Part shown: positions 53,668-61,799 of the stretch, in pieces
How positions within the stretch are numbered: position 1 is the stretch's first letter
Layout: each line of letters opens with the position of its first letter
Source of the DNA: Streptomyces harbinensis
GTDB taxonomy: Bacteria; Actinomycetota; Actinomycetes; Streptomycetales; Streptomycetaceae
Assembly: GCF_900116145.1 (NCBI RefSeq)
Contig: NZ_FPAB01000010.1
Location: 105,030 to 169,029 of the forward strand
DNA length: 64,000 nt
Reading direction: 5' to 3'
Position numbers and translations under genes: made by a program
The notes under the pieces: model-generated
Told to the model about the DNA's origin: nothing
What the model saw: only the letters and a program-made list of their open reading frames with translations
The model's database searches: none

Positions 53668-53943
53668 TCGCCGTATCCGGCCCGGCAGCACTCCGGCGGA
53701 CGACCGCGGGGAGCCGAAACCGGGCCCTCGGACCGATGCCTTTGTAGGCTGGTCCCACCACTGCACAACGACAGAGCATGAGTATGAGGCGGAGCGCCTT
53801 CTCAACCGTCGCCGGTCCTCGGTAGTGGCCCCCGGGCGACTTCCCGGGAGCTTCGATCGATGGCCGGCCCGTACGGAGGTGCTCCACCGCAGACCGTCCC
53901 GCCCGGTAGTCCCCGGCGGGGCGAGAAACAGGAGACATCCCAG

Positions 53944-56166
53944 GTGGAGAACGAAACCCACTACGCCGAAGCCGTGATCGACAACGGCGCCTTCGGCACC
54001 CGCACCATCCGCTTCGAGACCGGCCGCCTCGCCAAGCAGGCCGCCGGTTCCGCCGTGGCCTACCTGGACGACGACACCATGGTGCTGTCGGCCACCACCG
54101 CGTCGAAGACCCCCAAGGACCAGCTGGACTTCTTCCCGCTGACCGTGGACGTCGAGGAGCGCATGTACGCCGCCGGGAAGATCCCCGGCTCCTTCTTCCG
54201 GCGCGAGGGCCGCCCCTCCGAGGACGCCATCCTCACCTGCCGGCTGATCGACCGCCCGCTGCGCCCCTCCTTCAAGAAGGGCCTGCGCAACGAGATCCAG
54301 ATCGTCGAGACGATCATGGCGCTCAACCCCGACCACCTCTACGACGTGGTCGCCATCAACGCCGCCTCCTGCTCCACGCAGCTGGCCGGCCTGCCCTTCT
54401 CCGGCCCCATCGGCGGCACCCGCGTCGCGCTGATCCAGGGCCAGTGGGTGGCCTTCCCCACCCACAGCGAGCTGGAGAACGCCGTCTTCGACATGGTCGT
54501 CGCCGGCCGGGTGCTGCCCGACGGCGATGTCGCGATCATGATGGTCGAGGCCGAGGCCACCGAGAAGACCATCGAGCTGGTCAAGGGCGGTGCCGCCGCG
54601 CCGACCGAGGAGGTCGTCGCCGCCGGTCTGGAGGCCGCCAAGCCCTTCATCAAGGTGCTGTGCCGCGCCCAGTCCGACCTCGCCGCCAAGGCCGCCAAGC
54701 CCACCGGTGAGTTCCCGGTCTTCCTGGACTACCAGGACGACGTCTTCGAGGCGCTGTCCGCCGCTGTCCGCGACGAGCTGGCGCAGGCGCTGACCATCGC
54801 CGGCAAGCAGGAGCGCGAGAGCGAGCTCGACCGGGTCAAGACGGTCGCCGCCGAGAAGCTGCTGCCGCAGTTCGAGGGGCGCGAGAAGGAGATCTCCGCC
54901 GCGTACCGCTCGCTCACCAAGCAGCTGGTCCGTGAGCGCGTCATCAAGGACAAGGTCCGCATCGATGGCCGCGGCGTCACCGACATCCGTACCCTGGCCG
55001 CCGAGGTCGAGGCGATCCCGCGGGTGCACGGCTCGGCCCTCTTCGAGCGCGGCGAGACCCAGATCCTGGGTGTCACCACGCTCAACATGCTCCGTATGGA
55101 GCAGCAGCTGGACACCCTCTCCCCGGTGACCCGCAAGCGCTACATGCACAACTACAACTTCCCGCCCTACTCCACCGGTGAGACGGGCCGCGTCGGCTCC
55201 CCCAAGCGCCGCGAGATCGGCCACGGCGCCCTCGCCGAGCGCGCCCTGGTGCCGGTGCTGCCGACCCGCGAGGAGTTCCCCTACGCCATCCGGCAGGTCT
55301 CCGAGGCGCTGGGCTCCAACGGCTCCACCTCCATGGGCTCGGTCTGCGCCTCCACCATGTCGCTGCTGAACGCCGGTGTGCCGCTGAAGGCCCCGGTCGC
55401 CGGTATCGCCATGGGCCTGATCTCCCAGGAGATCGAGGGCGAGACCCACTACGTCACCCTCACCGACATCCTCGGTGCGGAGGACGCCTACGGCGACATG
55501 GACTTCAAGGTCGCCGGCACCAAGCAGTTCGTGACCGCGCTCCAGCTGGACACCAAGCTGGACGGCATCCCGGCCTCCGTGCTGGCCGCCGCCCTCAAGC
55601 AGGCCCGCGACGCCCGGCTGCACATCCTGGACGTGATGGGCGAGGCCATCGACGTGCCGGACGAGATGTCCCCCAACGCCCCGCGGATCATCACCGTGAA
55701 GATCCCGGTGGACAAGATCGGTGAGGTCATCGGCCCCAAGGGCAAGATGATCAACCAGATCCAGGAGGACACCGGCGCCGACATCACCATCGAGGACGAC
55801 GGCACCATCTACATCGGTGCCGCCGACGGCCCGGCCGCCGAGGCCGCCCGCGCCACGATCAACGGCATCGCCAACCCGACGATGCCCGAGGTCGGCGAGC
55901 GCTACCTGGGCACCGTGGTGAAGACCACCACCTTCGGCGCCTTCGTCTCCCTGCTCCCCGGCAAGGACGGACTGCTGCACATCTCGCAGATCCGCAAGCT
56001 CGCCGGCGGCAAGCGCGTGGAGAACGTCGAGGACGTCCTCGGCGTCGGCCAGAAGGTCCAGGTCGAGATCGCCGAGATCGACCAGCGCGGCAAGCTCTCG
56101 CTGATCCCCGTCCTGGAGGACGAGGCCGGCGAGGAGACCACCGAGAAGGACGCTGCCGACAAGTGA
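53944..56166 (+). CDS. pnp: Polyribonucleotide nucleotidyltransferase (PNPase)
   Basis: Phosphorolytic 3'-5' exoribonuclease, which in streptomycetes also acts as the poly(A)-type polymerase; 740 residues. Two RNase PH domains (about 10-240 and 330-570; FFRREGRPSEDAILTCRLIDRPLRP and GSNGSTSMGSVCASTM), then KH (VIGPKGKMINQI) and S1 (RYLGTVVKTTTFGAFVSLLPGKDGLLHIS) domains. The GTG at 53944 has AGGAG well spaced; ATG at 53860 is in frame but outside the family alignment. The stop overlaps the next start (GTGA). Confidence 0.96.
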   Translation: MENETHYAEAVIDNGAFGTRTIRFETGRLAKQAAGSAVAYLDDDTMVLSATTASKTPKDQLDFFPLTVDVEERMYAAGKIPGSFFRREGRPSEDAILTCRLIDRPLRPSFKKGLRNEIQIVETIMALNPDHLYDVVAINAASCSTQLAGLPFSGPIGGTRVALIQGQWVAFPTHSELENAVFDMVVAGRVLPDGDVAIMMVEAEATEKTIELVKGGAAAPTEEVVAAGLEAAKPFIKVLCRAQSDLAAKAAKPTGEFPVFLDYQDDVFEALSAAVRDELAQALTIAGKQERESELDRVKTVAAEKLLPQFEGREKEISAAYRSLTKQLVRERVIKDKVRIDGRGVTDIRTLAAEVEAIPRVHGSALFERGETQILGVTTLNMLRMEQQLDTLSPVTRKRYMHNYNFPPYSTGETGRVGSPKRREIGHGALAERALVPVLPTREEFPYAIRQVSEALGSNGSTSMGSVCASTMSLLNAGVPLKAPVAGIAMGLISQEIEGETHYVTLTDILGAEDAYGDMDFKVAGTKQFVTALQLDTKLDGIPASVLAAALKQARDARLHILDVMGEAIDVPDEMSPNAPRIITVKIPVDKIGEVIGPKGKMINQIQEDTGADITIEDDGTIYIGAADGPAAEAARATINGIANPTMPEVGERYLGTVVKTTTFGAFVSLLPGKDGLLHISQIRKLAGGKRVENVEDVLGVGQKVQVEIAEIDQRGKLSLIPVLEDEAGEETTEKDAADK

Positions 56167-57563
56167 CGCGTACCCCTCGTCCGAGGACGGCCCGCCCCAC
56201 CGCACCGGTGGGGCGGGCCGTGCCCCGTCCGCGCGGCATGACCCCGCGCACCGCGCCGGCCGGGTCCGGCGACGCGGGCACCGTCCGCAAGACCGTGCTG
56301 CCCGGCGGGCTGCGGGTCGTCACCGAGACCCTGCCCTCGGTCCGCTCGGTCTCCTTCGGCATCTGGGCCCGGGTCGGCTCCCGCGACGAGACCCCGGCCC
56401 TGGCCGGCGCCACCCACTATCTCGAACACGTGCTGTTCAAGGGCACGAAGCGGCGCAGCGCCCTGGAGATCTCCTCGGTGATCGAGGCGGTGGGCGGCGA
56501 GATGAACGCCTTCACCACCAAGGAGTTCACCTGCTACTACGCGCGGGTGCTGGACAGCGACCTGCCGCTGGCCGTCGACGTCGTGTGCGACATGCTCACC
56601 TCCTCGGTCATCGACCCGGCCGAGGTCGAGGCCGAGCGCAATGTGATCCTCGAAGAGATCGCCATGACGGACGACGATCCCGGTGACGGCGTCCACGACC
56701 TGTTCGCGCAGACCCTGCTGGGCGACACCCCGCTGGGCCGCCCGGTGCTCGGCACCGAGGAGTCCGTCGGGGCCCTCACCCGGGACCAGATCGCCCGCTT
56801 CTACCGCCGCCACTACGACCCGACCCGCCTGGTGGTCACCGCCGCCGGCAACCTCGACCACGACACCGTCGTCGAGCAGGTCCGCGCCGCCTTCGAGCGG
56901 GCCGGCGCCCTCGGCCGCGCCGACGCCGCCCCGCTGGGCCCGCGCGGCGGCGACCGCCGCATCCGTACCGCCGGCGCCGTCGACGTCCAGGAGCGGGCCA
57001 CCGAGCAGGCGCACCTGATCCTCGGCATGCCGGGCGTCTCCCGGCACGACGAGCGGCGCTGGGCGCTGGCCGTACTCTCCACGGCGCTGGGCGGCGGCAT
57101 GTCCTCCCGGCTGTTCCAGGAGGTGCGCGAGCGGCGCGGGCTCGCCTACAGCGTGTACGCGCACACCTCCGGGTATGCCGACTGCGGCCTGTTCGGCGTC
57201 TACGCCGGCTGCCGCCCCGACCGGCTGGGCGAGGTGCTGGAGATCTCCCGGGAGAGCCTGGCCGACATCGCCGCGCACGGCCTGCCCGAGGAGGAGGTCG
57301 GCCGGGCGATCGGCCAGCTGGCCGGCTCCACGGTGCTGGGCCTGGAGGACACCGGCGCCCTGATGCACCGGCTGGGCAAGAGCGAGGTGTGCTGGGGCGA
57401 GCAGCTGTCGGTGTCGGGTCTGCTGGAGCGGTACCGGGCGGTGACGCCGGACGCGGTGCGCGAGGTGGCCGCCGAGGTGCTGAGCCACCAGCCCTCGGTG
57501 TCCGTCATCGGGCCGCTGAAGGACAAGCACACCGCCAAGCTGCACCGGGCGATGGCCCGATAA
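56163..57563 (+). CDS. M16 family zinc peptidase (processing-peptidase-like)
   Basis: 466 residues. The inverted zinc motif H85-Y-L-E88-H89 is followed by the third ligand region VEAERNVILEEI. The C-terminal half repeats the M16 fold with GGGMSSRLFQEVRERRGLAYSVYA, the substrate-binding signature. The GTG at 56163 overlaps the pnp stop; an ATG at 56238 would drop 25 basic residues and is also plausible. Regularly found after pnp in actinobacteria. Substrate unknown. Confidence 0.9.
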   Translation: MTRTPRPRTARPTAPVGRAVPRPRGMTPRTAPAGSGDAGTVRKTVLPGGLRVVTETLPSVRSVSFGIWARVGSRDETPALAGATHYLEHVLFKGTKRRSALEISSVIEAVGGEMNAFTTKEFTCYYARVLDSDLPLAVDVVCDMLTSSVIDPAEVEAERNVILEEIAMTDDDPGDGVHDLFAQTLLGDTPLGRPVLGTEESVGALTRDQIARFYRRHYDPTRLVVTAAGNLDHDTVVEQVRAAFERAGALGRADAAPLGPRGGDRRIRTAGAVDVQERATEQAHLILGMPGVSRHDERRWALAVLSTALGGGMSSRLFQEVRERRGLAYSVYAHTSGYADCGLFGVYAGCRPDRLGEVLEISRESLADIAAHGLPEEEVGRAIGQLAGSTVLGLEDTGALMHRLGKSEVCWGEQLSVSGLLERYRAVTPDAVREVAAEVLSHQPSVSVIGPLKDKHTAKLHRAMAR

Positions 57564-57599
57564 CGAGTCCGAGCAGAAGAGACGAGCGGAAGAGTACGC

Positions 57600-58355
57600 A
57601 TGAGCAAGCTGCGGGTCGCCGTGCTGGGTGCCGGCGGGCGGATGGGTTCCGAGGCGGTACGGGCGGTCGGGGCCGCCGAGGACATGGAACTGGTCGCGGC
57701 GCTCGGCCGGGGGGACGACCTGGAGCAGCTGGTCTCGGCCGGCGCCCAGGTCGCCGTCGATCTGACGCACCCCGACGCGGTGATGGCCAACCTGGAGTTC
57801 TGCGTCCGGCACGGCATCCACGGCGTGGTCGGCACCACCGGCTTCACCGAGGAGCGGCTGGCGCAGCTGCGCACCTGGCTGGCCGCCTCCCCGGCCACCG
57901 GGGTGCTGATCGCGCCGAACTTCGGCATCGGGGCCGTCCTCACCATGCACTTCGCGCAGCAGGCCGCCCGGTTCTTCGAATCCGTGGAAATCGTCGAACT
58001 GCACCACCCGCACAAGGCCGACGCGCCCAGCGGTACGGCGGTACGCACCGCCCAGCTGATCGCCCGGGCCCGCGCGGAGGCGGAGCTGCCGGCGCAGCCG
58101 GACGCCACCAGCACCGCGCTGGAGGGCGCCCGCGGCGCGGACGTGGACGGGGTGCCGGTGCACGCGGTGCGGCTGCGCGGTCTGGTCGCCCACCAGGAGG
58201 TGCTGTTCGGTGACGAGGGCGAGATCTTCACTCTGCGCCACGACTCGATGAACCGCGGGTCCTTCATGCCCGGGGTGCTGCTGGGCATCCGCCGGGTCTC
58301 CGGCGCTCCGGGGCTGACGCTGGGCCTTGAGCACTTCATGGACCTGGACGGCTGA
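57600..58355 (+). CDS. dapB: 4-hydroxy-tetrahydrodipicolinate reductase
   Basis: NAD(P)H-dependent second step of the lysine/diaminopimelate branch; 251 residues. Rossmann motif AVLGAGGRMGSEAVRAV at the N-terminus. Catalytic His and Lys are in ELHHPHKADAPSGTA near residue 140. GVVGTTGF and NFGIGAVL also match. 36 bp after the M16 peptidase. Works with dapA, encoded 2.3 kb downstream. Confidence 0.96.
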   Translation: MSKLRVAVLGAGGRMGSEAVRAVGAAEDMELVAALGRGDDLEQLVSAGAQVAVDLTHPDAVMANLEFCVRHGIHGVVGTTGFTEERLAQLRTWLAASPATGVLIAPNFGIGAVLTMHFAQQAARFFESVEIVELHHPHKADAPSGTAVRTAQLIARARAEAELPAQPDATSTALEGARGADVDGVPVHAVRLRGLVAHQEVLFGDEGEIFTLRHDSMNRGSFMPGVLLGIRRVSGAPGLTLGLEHFMDLDG

Positions 58356-58357
58356 GC

Positions 58358-58801
58358 ATGTCGGGGAAGATCGGCTACGCGCTGGTCTCGGTGCTGCTGG
58401 TCGGCTACTTCGTGCTGGCCGGGCACCGCGGGGTGGTGCTGATCGGGCAGGGCACCTGGGTGACGGTCACGTTCGGGGTCGCGGTGCTGGTGATGCCGCT
58501 GATCGGGGCGTGGTTCCTGTGGCGTACCACCCGTTTCGCCCGGGACGCCGGGCGGCTGGCGAAGGAGCTGGAGGCCGAGGGCGGGCTGCCGGTGGACGAT
58601 CTGCCGCGTACCCCCAGCGGCCGGGTGGAGCAGGCGGCGGCCGACGCGGCCTTCGCGGCCCGCAAGGCCGAGGCGGAAGCGCATCCGGGCGACTGGCGGT
58701 GCTGGTTCCGGCTGGCGCTGGCGTACCACGACGCCCGGGACACCCCGCGCGCCCGCAAGGCGATGGAGCACGCGATCGCGCTGCGAGCGGGCCGGAGCTG
58801 A
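58358..58801 (+). CDS. Membrane protein with C-terminal TPR-like segment
   Basis: 147 residues, 2 bp after dapB. Two hydrophobic segments (about 4-21 and 33-55), a charged linker, then GDWRCWFRLALAYHDARDTPRARKAMEHAIAL, which looks like one tetratricopeptide repeat. No known function; position after dapB suggests co-transcription. Confidence 0.7.
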   Translation: MSGKIGYALVSVLLVGYFVLAGHRGVVLIGQGTWVTVTFGVAVLVMPLIGAWFLWRTTRFARDAGRLAKELEAEGGLPVDDLPRTPSGRVEQAAADAAFAARKAEAEAHPGDWRCWFRLALAYHDARDTPRARKAMEHAIALRAGRS

Positions 58802-58828
58802 GCGGGACGGCTGAGCGGAACGGCTGGG

Positions 58829-58862
58829 CGGAACGGGAGCGGCGGGCGCCGCTCCCGTTCCG
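58829..58862. terminator. Bidirectional hairpin between convergent genes
   Basis: A perfect 16-bp inverted repeat (58829-58844 with 58847-58862) with only GG between, so the real loop is 4-6 nt. It lies between the dapB-linked membrane gene and the convergent PH-domain gene and fits a shared terminator. Confidence 0.8.
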
Positions 58863-58866
58863 CGTC

Positions 58867-59415
58867 CTAGTGCCGGTGCTCGGAGGCCCAGGCCTCCAGC
58901 ACGTCGGAGGCGCGGGCGAAGGCTTCGGCCCGGGTGAGGAAGTCGGCGCTGTGGTCGGTGAGCAGCGGGGCCAGCGGCTCTCCGCGGCGCGGCTCGATGT
59001 GGACCGCCTGGCCCTGCACGGTGCGCGGCAGGCCCAGCCAGCGCACCGGCTGCTGGACGGTGGAGACGCGTTCGATCTCCCGCCAGCGCAGGGTCTTGGT
59101 GCTCAGCAGGCCGACCCGGCGCAGTCCGCGTGGGCTGACCCAGATGCCCATGCGCAGCACGCGCAGGGCGAAGGCTATGACGCAGGCGGCGAGGAGCAGG
59201 GTGACGCCCGCCGCGCCGACGGTGCCGGCGATGGCGATGATCAGGGCGGAGATCAGCAGGTAGGCCGCGAGCAGCAGGGCCAGTGCGGAGATGGCCACCC
59301 GCTGGGGTCCGAGCCGGTAGGGGCGGCGCCACTGATCGGTTCCGGCGTGGGGGAGGGCTACGTCCGACGCGGTGGTGCCGAAGTCACGGTCGGCCGCGAG
59401 AAAGGGCAGGGGCAA
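58867..59415 (-). CDS. Bacterial PH-domain membrane protein
   Basis: 182 residues: N-terminal ~38, two close hydrophobic segments (about 41-60 and 62-82), then a PH-like domain MGIWVSPRGLRRVGLLSTKTLRWREIERVSTVQQPV typical of bacterial bPH proteins. Translation appears to begin at TTG (59415), preceded by GAGGA at suitable distance. Function unknown. Confidence 0.75.
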   Translation of the reverse strand: MPLPFLAADRDFGTTASDVALPHAGTDQWRRPYRLGPQRVAISALALLLAAYLLISALIIAIAGTVGAAGVTLLLAACVIAFALRVLRMGIWVSPRGLRRVGLLSTKTLRWREIERVSTVQQPVRWLGLPRTVQGQAVHIEPRRGEPLAPLLTDHSADFLTRAEAFARASDVLEAWASEHRH

Positions 59416-59474
59416 GGCTTGTCCTCGTTCGTGTCACGTTCGCCGCTGGCAGTGCACGGGTGAGGCTATCGCGC

Positions 59475-59630
59475 TCAGGACCCCTCGGCCGCCTCCGGTG
59501 TCCCGGCCGGGACCCCGTGCTCGACGTCGAGGGCGGGACGGGCCAGCAGAACGGCTCCGACCAGGGCGGAGACCAGGAGGAGGCCCAGCAGGGCGCGGCC
59601 GAGGAGCGCGCCGATCGTCAGCTGTCGCAT
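59475..59630 (-). CDS. Very small single-span membrane protein
   Basis: 51 residues with one hydrophobic segment (about 7-30) and an acidic, Gly/Ala-rich C-terminus. The ATG at 59630 has AAGGAGAGGGT immediately before it, good support for translation of so short a gene. Upstream of the PH-domain gene on the same strand, divergent from thyX. No family recognised. Confidence 0.6.
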   Translation of the reverse strand: MRQLTIGALLGRALLGLLLVSALVGAVLLARPALDVEHGVPAGTPEAAEGS

Positions 59631-59789
59631 ACCCTCTCCTTCCCCCATTTGGCCGTAAAACAAAAATATCAGCCGAACAGTCCTCCTCTGTCGTTCGATC
59701 CCGATCTGTCCGGTCGCCGCCGGGGCTGTCGGTGGCGGGCCGTAGGGTGGGCCCCGCTACTCGCAGTACGCTCCGAAGGGGATCCGCCG

Positions 59790-60512
59790 GTGACCGATAC
59801 ACCCACTTTCCGCAGTGATGTGACCGTCGAACTGGTCAAGCACAGCGCGTCCGACACCGACGTCCTGTGGGCGGCCCGCGTCTCGACGGCGGGGGAGCAG
59901 TCACTCGAAGAGATCAGCAAGGACCCCGAGCGGTCCAAGGGGCTGATCAACTACCTGATGCGGGACCGGCACGGCAGCCCGTTCGAGCACAACTCCATGA
60001 CCTTCTTCGTCAGCGCACCGATCTTCGTCTTCCGCGAGTTCATGCGGCACCGGGTCGGCTGGTCCTACAACGAGGAGAGCGGGCGCTACCGGGAGCTGGA
60101 GCCGGTCTTCTACCTCCCCGGCGAGGACCGCAAGCTGGTGCAGCGCGGCCGGCCGGGCAAGTACGAGTTCGTCGACGGCACCCCCGAGCAGCACGCGGCC
60201 CTCGGCAAGACCATGGAGGACTCCTACCGGCAGTCCTACGCCGCCTACCAGGAGCTGCTGGCCGCCGGGATCGCCCGTGAGGTGGCCCGCGCCACGCTGC
60301 CGGTGGGGCTGTTCTCCAGCATGTACGCGACCTGCAACGCCCGCTCGCTCATGCACTTCCTGGGGCTGCGCACCCAGCACGAGCAGGCCCGGGTGCCGTC
60401 CTTCCCGCAGCGGGAGATCGAGATGGTCGCCGAGAAGATGGAGGCGGAGTGGGCGCGGCTGATGCCGCTGACGCACGCGGCGTTCAACGCCAACGGCCGA
60501 GTGGCCCCGTAG
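59790..60512 (+). CDS. thyX: Flavin-dependent thymidylate synthase
   Basis: Makes dTMP from dUMP using FAD and methylenetetrahydrofolate; 240 residues. The ThyX signature RHRVGWSYNEESGRY is present, with FREFMRHR before it and RTQHEQARVPSFPQREIE near the end. GTG at 59790 with AAGGGGA upstream; longer in-frame sequence upstream lies in the divergent promoter region and is not coding. TAGGGT at 59743-59748 is a possible -10. Confidence 0.96.
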   Translation: MTDTPTFRSDVTVELVKHSASDTDVLWAARVSTAGEQSLEEISKDPERSKGLINYLMRDRHGSPFEHNSMTFFVSAPIFVFREFMRHRVGWSYNEESGRYRELEPVFYLPGEDRKLVQRGRPGKYEFVDGTPEQHAALGKTMEDSYRQSYAAYQELLAAGIAREVARATLPVGLFSSMYATCNARSLMHFLGLRTQHEQARVPSFPQREIEMVAEKMEAEWARLMPLTHAAFNANGRVAP

Positions 60513-60563
60513 GGAGCCCGTTGCGGGCCCGGGTCTCCGAAAAGCTGAGCGAAGTGTCCGTAT

Positions 60564-60646
60564 TGCGACATTTCGAGAAGTTCATCTAGGGTGATTGAAC
60601 GGACCCCGGCGCTGTCTGAACCCCCGAGCAGGCAGCGCCGGGATCC
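60564..60646 (+). promoter_or_regulatory. dapA: dapA promoter and 5' leader stem-loop
   Basis: TTGCGA (60564-60569) and TAGGGT (60588-60593), 18 bp apart, form a good primary-sigma promoter that would start RNA near 60600. The RNA would then begin with a ~17-bp stem (60601-60618 with 60629-60646, one mismatch) and a 10-nt loop. It could protect the 5' end, attenuate transcription, or terminate thyX read-through. Confidence 0.6.
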
Positions 60647-60663
60647 ACACGGAGGGCATCCCC

Positions 60664-60693
60664 GTGGCTCGCGGAACGCTGAGCTGCGAGTAG
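60664..60693 (+). CDS. Putative leader peptide of dapA (MARGTLSCE)
   Basis: Nine codons: GTG start at 60664, TAG at 60691-60693. GGAGGG (60651-60656) lies 7 bases before the GTG, an ideal site, whereas dapA itself has no visible ribosome binding site. The TAG is one base from an in-frame dapA GTG (60695) and 10 bases from its ATG (60704). This suggests dapA is translated by coupling to the peptide. There is one Cys codon and no Lys codon, so lysine sensing is not indicated. Confidence 0.45.
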   Translation: MARGTLSCE

Positions 60694-60703
60694 CGTGGTT
60701 CCC

Positions 60704-61603
60704 ATGGCTCCGACCTCCACACCCCAGACGCCCTTCGGGCGGGTGCTGACCGCGATGGTCACGCCGTTCACCGCGGACGGCTCGCTCGACCTCGACGGCG
60801 CGCAGCGGCTCGCCGCCCACCTGGTGGACGCCGGCAACGACGGCCTGATCGTCAATGGCACCACCGGCGAGTCCCCGACCACCTCCGACGCGGAGAAAGC
60901 CCAGCTGGTCCGCGCCGTGGTCGAGGCGGTCGGAGACCGCGCCCACGTGGTGGCCGGAGCCGGCACCAACGACACCCGGCACAGCCTGGTCCTGGCCCGC
61001 GCCGCCCAGGACGCCGGGGCGCACGGCATCCTCGCCGTCACCCCGTACTACAACAAGCCCCCGCAGGAGGGGCTGGTCCAGCACTTCACCGCCATCGCGG
61101 ACGCCACCGACCTGCCGGTGATGCTCTACGACATCCCCGGCCGCAGCGGCGTCCCCATCAACACCGAAACGATGGTGCGGCTGGCGGAGCACCCCCGGAT
61201 CGTCGCCAACAAGGACGCCAAGGGCGACCTGGGGCGGGCCGGCTGGGCCATCGCCACCACGGGCCTCGCCTGGTACTCGGGCGACGACATGCTGAACCTC
61301 CCGCTGCTCTCGGTGGGCGCGGTCGGCTTCGTCTCCGTCGTCGGCCACGTGGTCACCCCCGAGCTGCGCGCCCTGGTGACCGCCTACACCAGCGGCGACG
61401 TCGCCAAGGCCACCGAGATCCACCAGCGGCTGCTGCCCGTCTTCACCGGGATGTTCCGCACCCAGGGCGTGATCACCACCAAGGCCGCCCTCGGCTTCCA
61501 GGGGCTGCCCGGCGGCCCGCTGCGCCTCCCGATGGTCGGGCTCACCGACGAGGAAACCGAACAGCTCAAGCGGGATCTCGCCGCCGGCGGGGTACAGATC
61601 TGA
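60704..61603 (+). CDS. dapA: 4-hydroxy-tetrahydrodipicolinate synthase
   Basis: Condenses pyruvate and aspartate semialdehyde, the first step toward diaminopimelate and lysine; 299 residues. TIM-barrel motifs: GTTGESPT, the catalytic Tyr in VTPYYNKPPQEG, and the Schiff-base Lys in ANKDAKGDL. ATG at 60704; the GTG at 60695 (adding three residues) is also possible. Followed by a 196-bp gap with a hairpin before rnj. Confidence 0.96.
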   Translation: MAPTSTPQTPFGRVLTAMVTPFTADGSLDLDGAQRLAAHLVDAGNDGLIVNGTTGESPTTSDAEKAQLVRAVVEAVGDRAHVVAGAGTNDTRHSLVLARAAQDAGAHGILAVTPYYNKPPQEGLVQHFTAIADATDLPVMLYDIPGRSGVPINTETMVRLAEHPRIVANKDAKGDLGRAGWAIATTGLAWYSGDDMLNLPLLSVGAVGFVSVVGHVVTPELRALVTAYTSGDVAKATEIHQRLLPVFTGMFRTQGVITTKAALGFQGLPGGPLRLPMVGLTDEETEQLKRDLAAGGVQI

Positions 61604-61743
61604 GCACCCAGACTTCGCAAGACCAGCGGTAACGAGCAGCACCGGAAGAAAAGAGCAGGACCGGGACCACCGGACACCAGCACAGCGGCTTCGGCACATC
61701 GCACAACGCCGACACACCAACAGCTCCATCACACGCACACCCA

Positions 61744-61785
61744 CGCGCGCGCCCGCTGCCTCGACAGGGGCAACGGGCGCGCGCG
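61744..61785 (+). promoter_or_regulatory. Strong hairpin in the 5' region of rnj
   Basis: A perfect 12-bp stem (61744-61755 with 61774-61785), continued after one mismatch by four more pairs, with an 8-nt loop. It ends 4 bases before the rnj ribosome binding site AGGAG and 14 bases before the TTG. It may terminate dapA transcripts or control rnj expression. Confidence 0.6.
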
Positions 61786-61799
61786 GTCAGGAGAGTCTC

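Noticed and set aside
53320..56205. A 961-residue minus-strand open frame over rpsO and pnp
   Set aside because: Both genes on the plus strand are unmistakable. Long antisense frames are a by-product of very high third-position G+C.
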